Source of the DNA: JADJQU01 sp035490315
Lineage (GTDB): Bacteria; Planctomycetota; UBA1135; GCA-002686595
Reading direction: 5' to 3'
Length of the DNA: 60,172 nt
NCBI GenBank assembly: GCA_035490315.1
Contig: DATHET010000142.1
Location: 1 to 60,172 of the forward strand
A program made the position numbers and the translations under genes. Below, piece after piece: positions 1 through 8,616 of this stretch. How positions within the stretch are numbered: the stretch's first letter is position 1; each line of letters begins with the position of its first letter. The notes under the pieces are model-generated. The model ran no database searches. It was not told where the DNA came from and saw nothing but the letters and a program-made list of their open reading frames with translations.

Positions 1-2
1 TC

Positions 3-1472
3 GCCACCGGTGGCGGCGAAGCCGATGCCGAGAGCCGCGACCCGAGGATTTCTCCCGACGGCCGATTCGTCGTCTTCGGCAGCTTCGCGCGCACGATCAT
101 CGTCCCTCATTCAGCGTCGACGCAGGACATCTTCATCCACGACCGCTCGCTCGGCACCACCGTGATCGTCAGCGTTCCCGCGGGCGGAGGACAGGCGAAT
201 CAGAACTGCACCCACGCCGACATCGCCGACGATGCCAGCACCGTGGTCTTCGCGAGCACGGCGACCAACCTGGTTCCCGGCGACTCCAATCAGGTGAGCG
301 ACATCTTCCGCGTCGACGTCGCGAGCGTCGCGATCGAGCGGATTTCGAAATCGCACACGGGCGGCCAGGTCGACGCGGAATGCCGCTTTCCCGATCTTTC
401 CGGCGACGGCAGCGTCTGCGTCTTCGAGAGTCCCGCGACGAACCTCGTCGCCGCCGACACGAATTCCTCGAGCGACATCTTCCTGATCGACTTCGCCGCG
501 GGCACGACCGAGCTGGTCAGCCTGACCTCGGCGGGTATTCAGTCTCAGACCGGAGCCTGCCTGCGTCCCTGCCTTTCGCGCGACGGCCGCTACGTCGCTT
601 TTCAGAGCTCCGCGGCTGATCTCGTTCCCGGCGACACGAACCAGGACACCGACGTGTTCGTCCGCGACCGCCAGAGCGGCACGCTGGTGCGAGCCAGCCT
701 CGCGTTCAACGGCAGCGAAGGCCTGGGCACCAGCGACGATCCCTCGATCAGCGCAGACGGCCGATTCGTGGTGTTCTCGAGCACGGCCGCGAACCTCGTC
801 CCGGGCGACACCAATACCCTGCACGACGTGTTCCGCCGCGACCTGCTCTTCGGCACGCTCGAGCGCATCAGCGAGGCTGCGCCGTTCGGCCAAGCCAACG
901 GTTACTCGCGCATCGCGAGCGTCAGCGCCGACGGCGGAAGCGTCGGGTTCGCGAGCGTGGCCTCGAACCTGGTCCCCGGGGACACCAACGGCAAGTTCGA
1001 CGCCTTCCTGCGCAAAACCCTGCCCCTCACGCCGACGTACTGCACCGCGAAGATCAATTCCCTGGGCTGCACGCCGCAGATTTCGTCGCAGGGCAGCGCG
1101 AGCGCATCGGCCAGCTCGGGCTTCCTCGTCGGTGTGCGGAACGTGCTGAGCAACAAGCCGGGAATTCTCCTCTACAGCCTGAACGGTCTCGCGACCACGT
1201 CGTTCCAGGGCGGAATCCTGTGCGTCGCCGCGCCCGTGCGCCGCACGCCGGCCGCGTCCTCCGGCGGCAGCGCGTTCCCCATTGACTGCACAGGTGTGCT
1301 CGTGATCGACATGAACGCCTTCGCGTCCGGGGCGCTCGGCGGCACGCCTGCGCCGAGCCTCGCCGTCGCGGGAACTTTCGTTCACGCCCAATGGTGGAGT
1401 CGCGACAATGGCTTCACGCCGCCGGAGAATTCGTCGCTGTCCGACGCGATCGGTTACGTCGTGGGACAGTGA
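3..1472 (+). CDS. Secreted TolB/PD40-type beta-propeller protein with C-terminal YCTAK domain, 5'-partial
   Basis: The reading frame is open from base 3, so the N-terminus lies outside the window. The first ATG-like start inside (about 162) is not the true start, because the upstream codons encode another propeller blade. Blades carry a recurring S-x-DGR-x-VVF strand followed by NLVPGDTN and a DxF-x-RD strand (about five copies), typical of WD40-like PD40/TolB propellers. From about nucleotide 1036 a different domain begins with TYCTAKINS. It has Cys in TYC, GC, LC and DC and the motifs NKPG, IDMNAFA and GALGGTPAP, and closely matches the ends of the proteins at 52743 and 59180. Family knowledge suggests an exported surface protein; function unknown. 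Confidence 0.85.
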   Translation, partial: ATGGGEADAESRDPRISPDGRFVVFGSFARTIIVPHSASTQDIFIHDRSLGTTVIVSVPAGGGQANQNCTHADIADDASTVVFASTATNLVPGDSNQVSDIFRVDVASVAIERISKSHTGGQVDAECRFPDLSGDGSVCVFESPATNLVAADTNSSSDIFLIDFAAGTTELVSLTSAGIQSQTGACLRPCLSRDGRYVAFQSSAADLVPGDTNQDTDVFVRDRQSGTLVRASLAFNGSEGLGTSDDPSISADGRFVVFSSTAANLVPGDTNTLHDVFRRDLLFGTLERISEAAPFGQANGYSRIASVSADGGSVGFASVASNLVPGDTNGKFDAFLRKTLPLTPTYCTAKINSLGCTPQISSQGSASASASSGFLVGVRNVLSNKPGILLYSLNGLATTSFQGGILCVAAPVRRTPAASSGGSAFPIDCTGVLVIDMNAFASGALGGTPAPSLAVAGTFVHAQWWSRDNGFTPPENSSLSDAIGYVVGQ

Positions 1473-1550
1473 ACTGCGTCGCGGTTCGCGTGCAACGCGC
1501 AGCGTGCGCTGAGCGATCCGCGTCGCTGTGGGTGCGACGCGTCGCGCGCG

Positions 1551-2138
1551 CTAATCGCCCTCGCGCTGCGTCAACGCCTTGATCAACTCGCGGCGCAACG
1601 ACGGGTCCTTCTCGCGCAGGCGGATTCTTCCTTCCTCGAGGCGCAGATCCAGCCAGAGCGAGGACTCGCGCATCTGGTCGTAGCCGATGCACGGAAAGAT
1701 CAACACGACACTGACGGGCTCGCTGAATTGCGCCGGAGGCTCCCAGAGCACGAGGGCCTGGCATTCGATCGACGAGGCCATGGCTCGCGGCGCGACGTCG
1801 GCACCGTAGCGCTGATCCAGGAAGCGCAGCAGCTCGTTGCTCTCGCCGCCGCGCGAGCGGATCGTCGCCTTGGACTCCCAGGTCGACATGTTGATGTAGC
1901 CCGGCGGGTTCTCGAACCAGGGCTCGAAGTGCAGATCGAATCCGACCGGTCGACCATGGAGCAGGCCCTTCGCGGAAAAGTCGTGCTCGCCACCGGCGCC
2001 GATCTTGTGATCGCCGAGCAGGAAGACGAGCTCGGTCGAGCCCTTCTCAGTCTCGGATTCGACCTCCGGGGGCTTCGAGAGCTTGCCCTTGCATCCAGCC
2101 AGCAGCAGCAGCAAGGACGCCAGGAGGATTCGGCCCAT
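1551..2138 (-). CDS. Putative lipoprotein, unknown function
   Basis: A 195-residue protein starting MGRILLASLLLLLAGCKGK, a clear type II signal peptide with lipobox LAGC, so it is expected to be lipid-anchored. The rest is soluble and mixed alpha/beta with no family I recognise. Two Cys residues follow the lipobox (in SIECQ and FPCIG). It lies 51 bases downstream of the membrane protein gene at 2190-3110 on the same strand and is probably cotranscribed. It converges with the propeller gene on its other side. No function is assigned. Confidence 0.75.
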   Translation of the reverse strand: MGRILLASLLLLLAGCKGKLSKPPEVESETEKGSTELVFLLGDHKIGAGGEHDFSAKGLLHGRPVGFDLHFEPWFENPPGYINMSTWESKATIRSRGGESNELLRFLDQRYGADVAPRAMASSIECQALVLWEPPAQFSEPVSVVLIFPCIGYDQMRESSLWLDLRLEEGRIRLREKDPSLRRELIKALTQREGD

Positions 2139-2189
2139 GGAACCCCGAATCGGCGCAGAGACTCGGCCGGCTTGAATCCGGCGCCGGAG

Positions 2190-3110
2190 TCAGCGTTTTT
2201 TCTTCATCCAGGCCGCAAGCAAACGCTCGGCGTCGAATTCCTTGATCTTCTCCTCCACGAAGCCGCTCCTGCGCGAAATGCGTCTGACGCGCGGCGCGAC
2301 CTCGAAGCAGCGCGCGATCTCCGCGACCTCGGGCGCGAAGGACCGCGACGGAGTCGTGAATCGCTCCGCGGCCGACAGCGCGAGGCGCACGTCGTAGAGC
2401 CCGCTGTCCGCGTGCACTCCCGACGAGTCGTCGAACGATTGCCGCAGCAGCTCTGGAACCTGTCGAAGCGCCGCTCGGATTCCCTCGCCGAGATCGTCCG
2501 GCGCACCGGGGATTTCTTCGAGGATATAGACCAGCGCTTCGCTGCAACGCTGGCTGTCGAGCAAGGCGCATAGATCCTCGTGAAGCGCCGGCCGCGTCGC
2601 GATCGCGCGCTTCGCGAACTCCTTGACGGCTGGAGAGTCGTTGCCGCGCGTGTACCCGATCCAGACGCCGAGCGGAGTGTCAGCCTTGAAGGCGCGCAGC
2701 TCGCGCATCCGCTGCGTGCCATAGTCTTCTTCGGGTTCTTCGGGCGGCGCGGGCTTCGATTTCGGTGTGGAGTCCGTCTCCTCCTCCACGCGAACCGGCG
2801 CGGGCGGCGCGCTCACGAACGCAAAGCCGAGCACGAGGAGTGAAAGTGCGAGGGACGCACCCGCCGAGTAACCGAATGCTTTCAGGAAGCCCGCGCTCGG
2901 ATCTTCAGCGACCGTTCGCGATGTCACGATCCCGACCACGACCCCGATCACGATGCCGAGCAGGCCGCCGAAGAGGACCATGTACGCGCGCTCGCCTTCC
3001 CGCGTGCTGACCTGGTGCCAGTGACAGACCAGCGCGGTCACCACGCCTCCGCACAGCGCGCCGAGCACGCCCGTGACCAGACCGACGACGATGGACAGTC
3101 CCCAGCTCAT
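2190..3110 (-). CDS. Membrane protein with three N-terminal TM segments and a soluble C-terminal domain, unknown
   Basis: 306 residues. The first about 105 residues form three Gly/Ala/Val-rich membrane segments (residues about 5-28, 44-66, 82-103). A Pro/Glu-rich linker (about 105-130) leads to a soluble helical domain of about 170 residues ending in Lys-Lys-Lys-Arg. The soluble part has charged, Leu-spaced helices, possibly HEAT-like, but I see no family signature. It is the promoter-proximal gene of a likely two-gene unit with the lipoprotein at 1551-2138. Function not assigned. Confidence 0.75.
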   Translation of the reverse strand: MSWGLSIVVGLVTGVLGALCGGVVTALVCHWHQVSTREGERAYMVLFGGLLGIVIGVVVGIVTSRTVAEDPSAGFLKAFGYSAGASLALSLLVLGFAFVSAPPAPVRVEEETDSTPKSKPAPPEEPEEDYGTQRMRELRAFKADTPLGVWIGYTRGNDSPAVKEFAKRAIATRPALHEDLCALLDSQRCSEALVYILEEIPGAPDDLGEGIRAALRQVPELLRQSFDDSSGVHADSGLYDVRLALSAAERFTTPSRSFAPEVAEIARCFEVAPRVRRISRRSGFVEEKIKEFDAERLLAAWMKKKR

Positions 3111-3298
3111 TCAGGCGGCGATCCAAGAGCTCGCAATATCGCGCACGTTCCGAGAGTGAACGGCATTGCTGGGCCAGACCTTGCGAGGTCGGTTCAAGAA
3201 GGCTGCGCGGCAATCGCTCGTGCCGCGACCACGGATGGTACCGATCGTTCGACACCGCCGCATGCCTGCTCAGGTGGCGGCGGCCGAAGTCCTGAGAT

Positions 3299-4724
3299 TC
3301 ACTTCTTCTTGAGCGTGCGTAGCTGGAGACCAGGTGAAGTGGCAATCGCTTCCCAGATGGCGGCATCTTCCAGACGCTCGCTCCTCGAGATACGCGCGAT
3401 ATCGAAGAAGACGACGCCATCGTCAAAGAAGTTGGGCTGTGACGCCACGGCAAGCACTGAACCCGGCACTCCTTTGCGCAGGATGTCGAATACTCTCAAC
3501 TGGCCGCCGAACCCGCTGAAGATCGAAACTGATTGAGGTCCTGTGTCGTGGAACCAGAAACCCTCCGCGACATCCGAACCGTTCTTGCCGGAGATGACGC
3601 TGACCACACCGCAATCGGACTCCCCCATGAAGGAGCCTCGAGGTGCGCCCACCGCAAAATCGCCGCGCCCGTCGCCGTCGACATCGCCAAGCGAGACGAC
3701 CGAATCTCCGGCCCGGCCCTCGAAATCCTGTGTTTCGAATACAGGCCGGCAGACCCCCGATTCAAGATCGAGTCGCTGTGTCACGACGATCGATTTGAAC
3801 TTCTCTGGCTGCCTGATGCGGCATACCGATCAACAGGTCGAAGCGCGACGACTTCGCCTCCGAGTGAATCGGAGCCAGACTCGCGCCGAACTCGCCTCCT
3901 GGCTCCGAGCCGTCGATCGTCCTTAGGACTGCGAGCGTCCTGCCGGACCGGATCTCCACTCGACCCACTTCCGCCCCTGCGACGTTCCTTGCATTTACGA
4001 TGCCGACGGCGACATCGGGTCCCCCATCTCCATCCTGATCAGGAATCCAGGCCAGTCCACAACGACCCAACTTCTCGTAAAGCGCGAAAGTCTGCTCGGC
4101 CACCAGAGTCCATGTATCGAGCGACAGCAGCGCGATCGAAGCTCGCTGAATTGTGATACCCGGTGACGCGGGAAGCTCGCTGCTCACCAGGGCTAGTCTC
4201 GTCTTTCCAGGCACGGTTTCGGGCATCAAGACTTTCGCGCCGAACCCGGCACCCGGCTTCGAGCCCTCGATCACTCGAAGCAGTTCGAGTTTCGCACTGG
4301 AAAGCATCAACAGCCTTCCGCGAGCTCCGTCGAACTCCGGTTCACCCGCGAGGCAACTTCCCTCGCTCTCTTTTCCCCCGACCTCCACGACGGCAAGACT
4401 GCCGCCGAATCGATCGTTGTCGTGGGCGCTCATCGCTCGAGCCAAGACTCCGTTCTGCTTTCCGAACGAGCACAAGAAAATCCCGCCGCGCGTGAGCGCG
4501 GGCGGGTCCCGATAGACGGGCGGAGAACCGCTCCGACCGATCAGGAATTCGGAAGTTCCGTCGCCGTCGACGTCGCCTGCGCAGCAGACCTGATATTCGC
4601 AAAGGACGTCCGGCGACTGAGCAGGAATTGCGCTCGGCAGCAGCCCAGGCGCGAATCCTGCGACCAGGGTCCGGAGGAGCGCACGCAGATCAGGGTTCAA
4701 CAACTCAGGCATCGCTGCCGGCAA
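3299..4724 (-). pseudogene. FG-GAP (integrin-alpha-like) repeat protein interrupted by a frameshift
   Basis: Two minus-strand frames together make one FG-GAP propeller protein. The first (4724 to 3762) has a signal-peptide-like N-terminus, a CCAGDVDGDGTSEFLIG repeat, further DQDGDGGPDVAVG-type calcium-loop repeats, then runs out after LLIGMPHQAAR. The second frame resumes at about 3810 (QPEKFKSIVVTQRLDLES) and continues with another SLGDVDGDGRGDFAVG repeat to a stop at 3299. Repeat character continues smoothly across the switch, so a single-base indel near 3803-3815 is the simplest explanation. It may be a real mutation or a sequence error. Expected role: extracytoplasmic protein; substrate unknown. 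Confidence 0.7.
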
Positions 4725-4863
4725 TTATCCCGAACGCTGATTGTGCAACAGTGGATGTGCGGACAATCCACAGCGTAGCGGCCGCCCTCACTCCGTGGCA
4801 CCGTCCAGTCGCGGAGCAGGCCAGCTCTGTCCTAATCGTCCTCGGCCGCTATGTTCTGATTTC

Positions 4864-5847
4864 ATGCCCCCGAGAGGTGTCCTCGTCTTGCTTCTACTGG
4901 CGTTGATGTCCGGCGCCGCCTGTCGCAGCGAGCGACCCACGGCTCGATCAGACGAGACGGGGCTACGGCCTTCGGAGCAATCGACTCCGACGGAACCCAT
5001 CGTCGTCGGCAACGCTACCGAACCGCTCGCGACCTTCGATCGATTCCTCGATCGTGCTCTACGTGGACAGCTCGCGACCGACGAGGGACGCGCACTGATC
5101 GGGGCGGAGATCGACCCCGAGGAATTCGAAGGCTCCGAGCTGGCCAGATGCAACAAGATCGTCCGAATCGACGCGGACCACGCGGTCGCCAGAGTCAGCG
5201 CCGTGATCCCGCCGCGAAAATTCCTCGTTGGAGATCTCGGGGAGGGAATGCCGGAGACGACGTTTCCCGCGTGGGCTGTCGACTATTACTGGTTTCTGGA
5301 GAAGACCGATCGTTGGCGGGTCGCGGCGATTCGCGGACTTGCGGCCACGGAACTGCTTCAAATGATCGCGTGGGCCTTCCCGGATGCTTCCACGGGTGGG
5401 GAATGGACTACACGCTCTGCACGGAATGCGCAGTTGACGCTGAAGTCTGACCGCGAGCTGGCCGAGTGGTATCGCGTGCATCGCGTCGAGATCGCGACGC
5501 TAGCGAGCCGAGCACGCGAGCTCTCGGTTTCCGGCGAACGCACCGTATTCGAGGGCTCTCCCGAGGAGAGCGAGAACGAGTTCAGTCGAGCTGCCGAGGA
5601 GACGAAGCGTGAACTCGCTGGCGCGCCAGCAGCTCTTGGACCGCTTCACGAGGAAATCGACGCGCTCTACATCCTGCTCGTGGAAGTCGACGCGCAAGGC
5701 GTGGTCGATGTGACCGTCGGTGGTCAGGCGGACAACGCCGTGATCTTCCGGCAGGTTCCCGGCGGAGCGATGCCGCACATCGCTCAGGACGAGATCATCT
5801 GGGCGGAAGATCTCGGGGGAGGTTGGTTCCTGGTCAGGACGACTTGA
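4864..5847 (+). CDS. Putative lipoprotein, unknown function
   Basis: I choose ATG 4864 rather than the upstream in-frame start at 4741, because it opens directly with a lipoprotein signal peptide (MPPRGVLVLLLLALMSGAAC). The upstream codons read like non-coding sequence. The mature part of about 305 residues is acidic and soluble, with a Trp/Tyr-rich centre (DYYWFLEKTDRW) that resembles a small cone-shaped NTF2-like domain and a helical, charged C-terminal half. No enzymatic motif is visible. It converges with the formate dehydrogenase operon, with 12 bases between stop codons. Confidence 0.7.
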   Translation: MPPRGVLVLLLLALMSGAACRSERPTARSDETGLRPSEQSTPTEPIVVGNATEPLATFDRFLDRALRGQLATDEGRALIGAEIDPEEFEGSELARCNKIVRIDADHAVARVSAVIPPRKFLVGDLGEGMPETTFPAWAVDYYWFLEKTDRWRVAAIRGLAATELLQMIAWAFPDASTGGEWTTRSARNAQLTLKSDRELAEWYRVHRVEIATLASRARELSVSGERTVFEGSPEESENEFSRAAEETKRELAGAPAALGPLHEEIDALYILLVEVDAQGVVDVTVGGQADNAVIFRQVPGGAMPHIAQDEIIWAEDLGGGWFLVRTT

Positions 5848-5859
5848 GTGCGATGGCAG

Positions 5860-8616
5860 CTACACCAGCTCCCCGCTCGCCGCTTCGATCTTGACCGCGC
5901 AGACTTTCAATTCCGCCGTGTCCGTGATCGGGTCGTAGCCGGAGCCGGTCAGCGCGTTCACCGGGACGTCGCTGAAGCTGAAGCTGCAGAAGACGGTGCC
6001 GCGCGGCGATTGATCGGTCGCCCAGACTTTCACGAGCACTTCTCCGCGTCGGCTCGAGAGCACTGCGAAGCCGCCGTCGACCAGGCCGTACTTCACCACG
6101 TCGTCGGGATGGACCTCGACCAGCTCCTCGGGCGTCAGGAACTCCGAGCTCTCCGTTCGACCCGTCATCGTCCGCGTGTGGTAGTGCGCAAGCCGCCGTC
6201 CCGTCGTGAGCCAGACCGGGAATTCCTCGTCGATCACTTCGGCGGGATCGCGGTACTCGGGCCGCATGAACAAGCCCCTGCCGCGAATGAACTTGTCGAC
6301 GTGCAGGATCGGCGTGCCCGGGTGACCGGCCTCGGGCACGGGCCAGTGGTACGCGCCCTTGTCGATCAGATCCCAGTTGAGACCTGCGTAGACCGGTGAG
6401 AGCGAGCACAGCTCGTTGAACACGTCCTTCGCCGATCCGAATTCGAATCCCTTGATCCCGAGACGCTTCGCGATCTGCGCGATGATCCACCAGTCGGGGC
6501 GAGCCTCGCCCTGCGGCGGGACGGCGGCTCGCACGCGCTGCACTCGGCGCTCGGTGTTCGTGTACACGCCGTCGGTCTCGCCCCAGGCCGTCGAAGGCAG
6601 CACGACCGTGGCGAGCTCTGCCGTCTCCGTGCGGAAGATGTCGACGACCACCAGGTGATCCAGACTGGTCAGCGCGTGCTCGCAATGCTTGCGGTCGGGA
6701 TCGCTGACCACCGTGTTCTCGCCGCAGATCAGCATCGCGAAGATCGATTCACCCGCGCGCTCGAGAGCGCGTACCTTCGTGATGCCCTTCTCTAGATCGA
6801 TCTTCACGCCCCAGGCCTTTTCGAACTTAGCTTGGTGCGCAGGATCCGTCACCGGCTGGAAGCCCGGGTAGTTGTTCGGCAACGCGCCGCAATCGCCCGC
6901 GCCCTGAATATTGTTCTGACCGCGCATCGGGTTGATGCCCGTGCCTTCACGACCGATGTTGCCGGTCATCAACGCGAGGTTGCACAGGCTTTGCACGTTG
7001 TCGACGCCGCAGATGTGCTCGGTGATCCCAAGCGTGTAGTAGATCGCGGCTCGTTTGGCTCGACCGTAGAGCAGCGCAGCGCGTTCGATGTCGGCTGCGG
7101 GCACGCCGCTGATCGACTCGGCCCACTCTGGCGTGAACTTCGCGACGTGGGCGAGGAAGGCCTCGGCGCCTTCCGTGCGCGCGTCCATGAAGGCCTTGTC
7201 GATCAAGCCCTCGCGGGCGATCACGTGAGCCATCGCGCCGAGGATCGCGACGTCGCTGCCGACGCGCAGCGGCAGGTACACGTCGGCCTTGCGCGCGATG
7301 GGAATCTTGCGCGGATCGGCGACGATCAGCTTCGCTCCGCGCCGCATCGCTTTTTTCAAGCGCGTCGCGGCGACCGGATGGGTCTCGGTCATGTTCGTGC
7401 CGATGCAGAAGATCACATCGGGCAGCTCCATGTCGCGCAGCGGATTGCTCATCGCGCCGCGTCCGAGTGTGGCGGCCAGACCGGCCACCGTCGGGCTGTG
7501 TCAGGCACGGCTGCAGTTGTCGACGTGGTTCGACATGAACCCCGCGCGGATGAATTTCTGCACCGAGTAGGCGGACTCGTGGGGCGCGCGGCCCGAGGCG
7601 ATCGCGTAGATCGAATGGCGGCCGTGTTTTTCCTTCGCGGCGCGGAAACCTTCGGCGGCGCGGTCGAGGGCTTCGTCCCAGGACACGGCGACGAGCTTGC
7701 CGTCCTTGCGCACCAAGGGTTGGCGCAGGCGATCGGGGTGCTGCGACCACTCCCAGGAGAACTGGCCCTTGACGCACAAGGCACCCTCGTTCGCCGGCCC
7801 GTCCATCGCCGGTTGCACACCGACGATCTTGTCGCCCTTGGTCATGATGTCGACCGAGCAACCGACGCCGCAGTAAGGGCAGATCGAGCGCGTCTTCGCG
7901 ATCGGGCCGGGCAGCTTGTCGTGCTGGATCGCGCGGCGATCGGCGAGAGCACCGGTCGGGCAGGTCTGCACGCACTGGCCGCAGAAGGTGCACGAGGAAT
8001 CTTCCAGTTTTCCTGCGAACTCGGTCGTGATCTGCGTGTGGAAGCCGCGGTTCGCGATCGAGATCGCGTAGTCGCCCTCCTGCTCGGCGCACACGCGCAC
8101 GCAGCGATAGCACGAGATGCACTGATCGTAGTCGCGCAGGATCATCGGGTTCGTGTCGTCGAGACGCGAATGTCCGGACTGCGCGCCCTCGAAGCGCTTG
8201 CCGTCGACGCCGTAGCGCAGCGCCAGGGTGCCGAGCTCCTGCGACGCGAGCCCGCGCAGCGGATCGATGTGCACGCCCTTGGGATTCTCCGACGCGACCA
8301 TCTCGAGCAGCGTCTTGCGGTGCTTCTCGATTGCCACGGTCTTCGTGCGCACGACCATGCCGGGTTCGGCGCGCGTGGTGCACGAGGCGACGGGGTTGCG
8401 CTGGCCCTCGACCTCGACCACGCACAGTCGGCAGGCGCCGAATGCGTCGAGGCGGTCGTCGAAGCACAGGGTCGGGACGGATCGCCCGGCGCGGCGCGCG
8501 ACCTGGTAAACCGATTCGCCGGCGGTGAACGCGACGCTCTCGCCGTCGATCGACAGCGAAAGCACCGTGGTCGCTGCGCGTTTCGCGCTGATCGCGACTG
8601 CGTCCTTCGGCGTCAT
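5860..8616 (-). CDS. fdhA: Selenocysteine-containing formate dehydrogenase catalytic (alpha) subunit
   Basis: Molybdopterin enzyme oxidising formate to CO2, expected to pass electrons to NAD through the partner subunit. The frame contains one internal TGA (7503-7501, codon 372), followed by HSPTVAGLAATLGRGAMSN; together with the preceding NHVDNCSRA this is the Sec active-site region of formate dehydrogenases. Read through, the protein is 918 residues. Domains: [2Fe-2S] ferredoxin (Cys 51, 62, 65, 79), two CxxCxxCxxxC clusters near 190-245 (CISCYRCVRVC, CTFCGQCVQTC), a molybdopterin-type [4Fe-4S] motif CPYCGVGC, then the MGD-binding domains. No Cys occurs between residue 79 and the first ferredoxin cluster, so the extra NuoG-like His/Cys site is absent. 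The start overlaps the upstream gene by ATGA. Without recoding it would be miscalled as two genes. Confidence 0.93.
7471..7503 (-). promoter_or_regulatory. SECIS element directing selenocysteine insertion (UGA plus hairpin)
   Basis: Reading from the UGA at 7503-7501, the mRNA has an 11-base spacer, then the stem GGUGGCC (7489-7483), apical loop GGUCU (7482-7478) and GGCCGCC (7477-7471). This gives seven consecutive pairs, one of them U-G. The distance from UGA to the GGUCU loop is 18 nt, the same as I recall for the E. coli fdhF SECIS, whose loop is also GGUCU. A SelB elongation factor should bind here; selA, selB, selC and selD are not in the window. Confidence 0.9.

Noticed and set aside
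7449..7503. Two separate genes for the formate dehydrogenase alpha subunit, split at the TGA
   Set aside because: The sequence on both sides forms one conserved active-site segment and a SECIS hairpin follows the TGA; a split or nonsense mutation is less likely.
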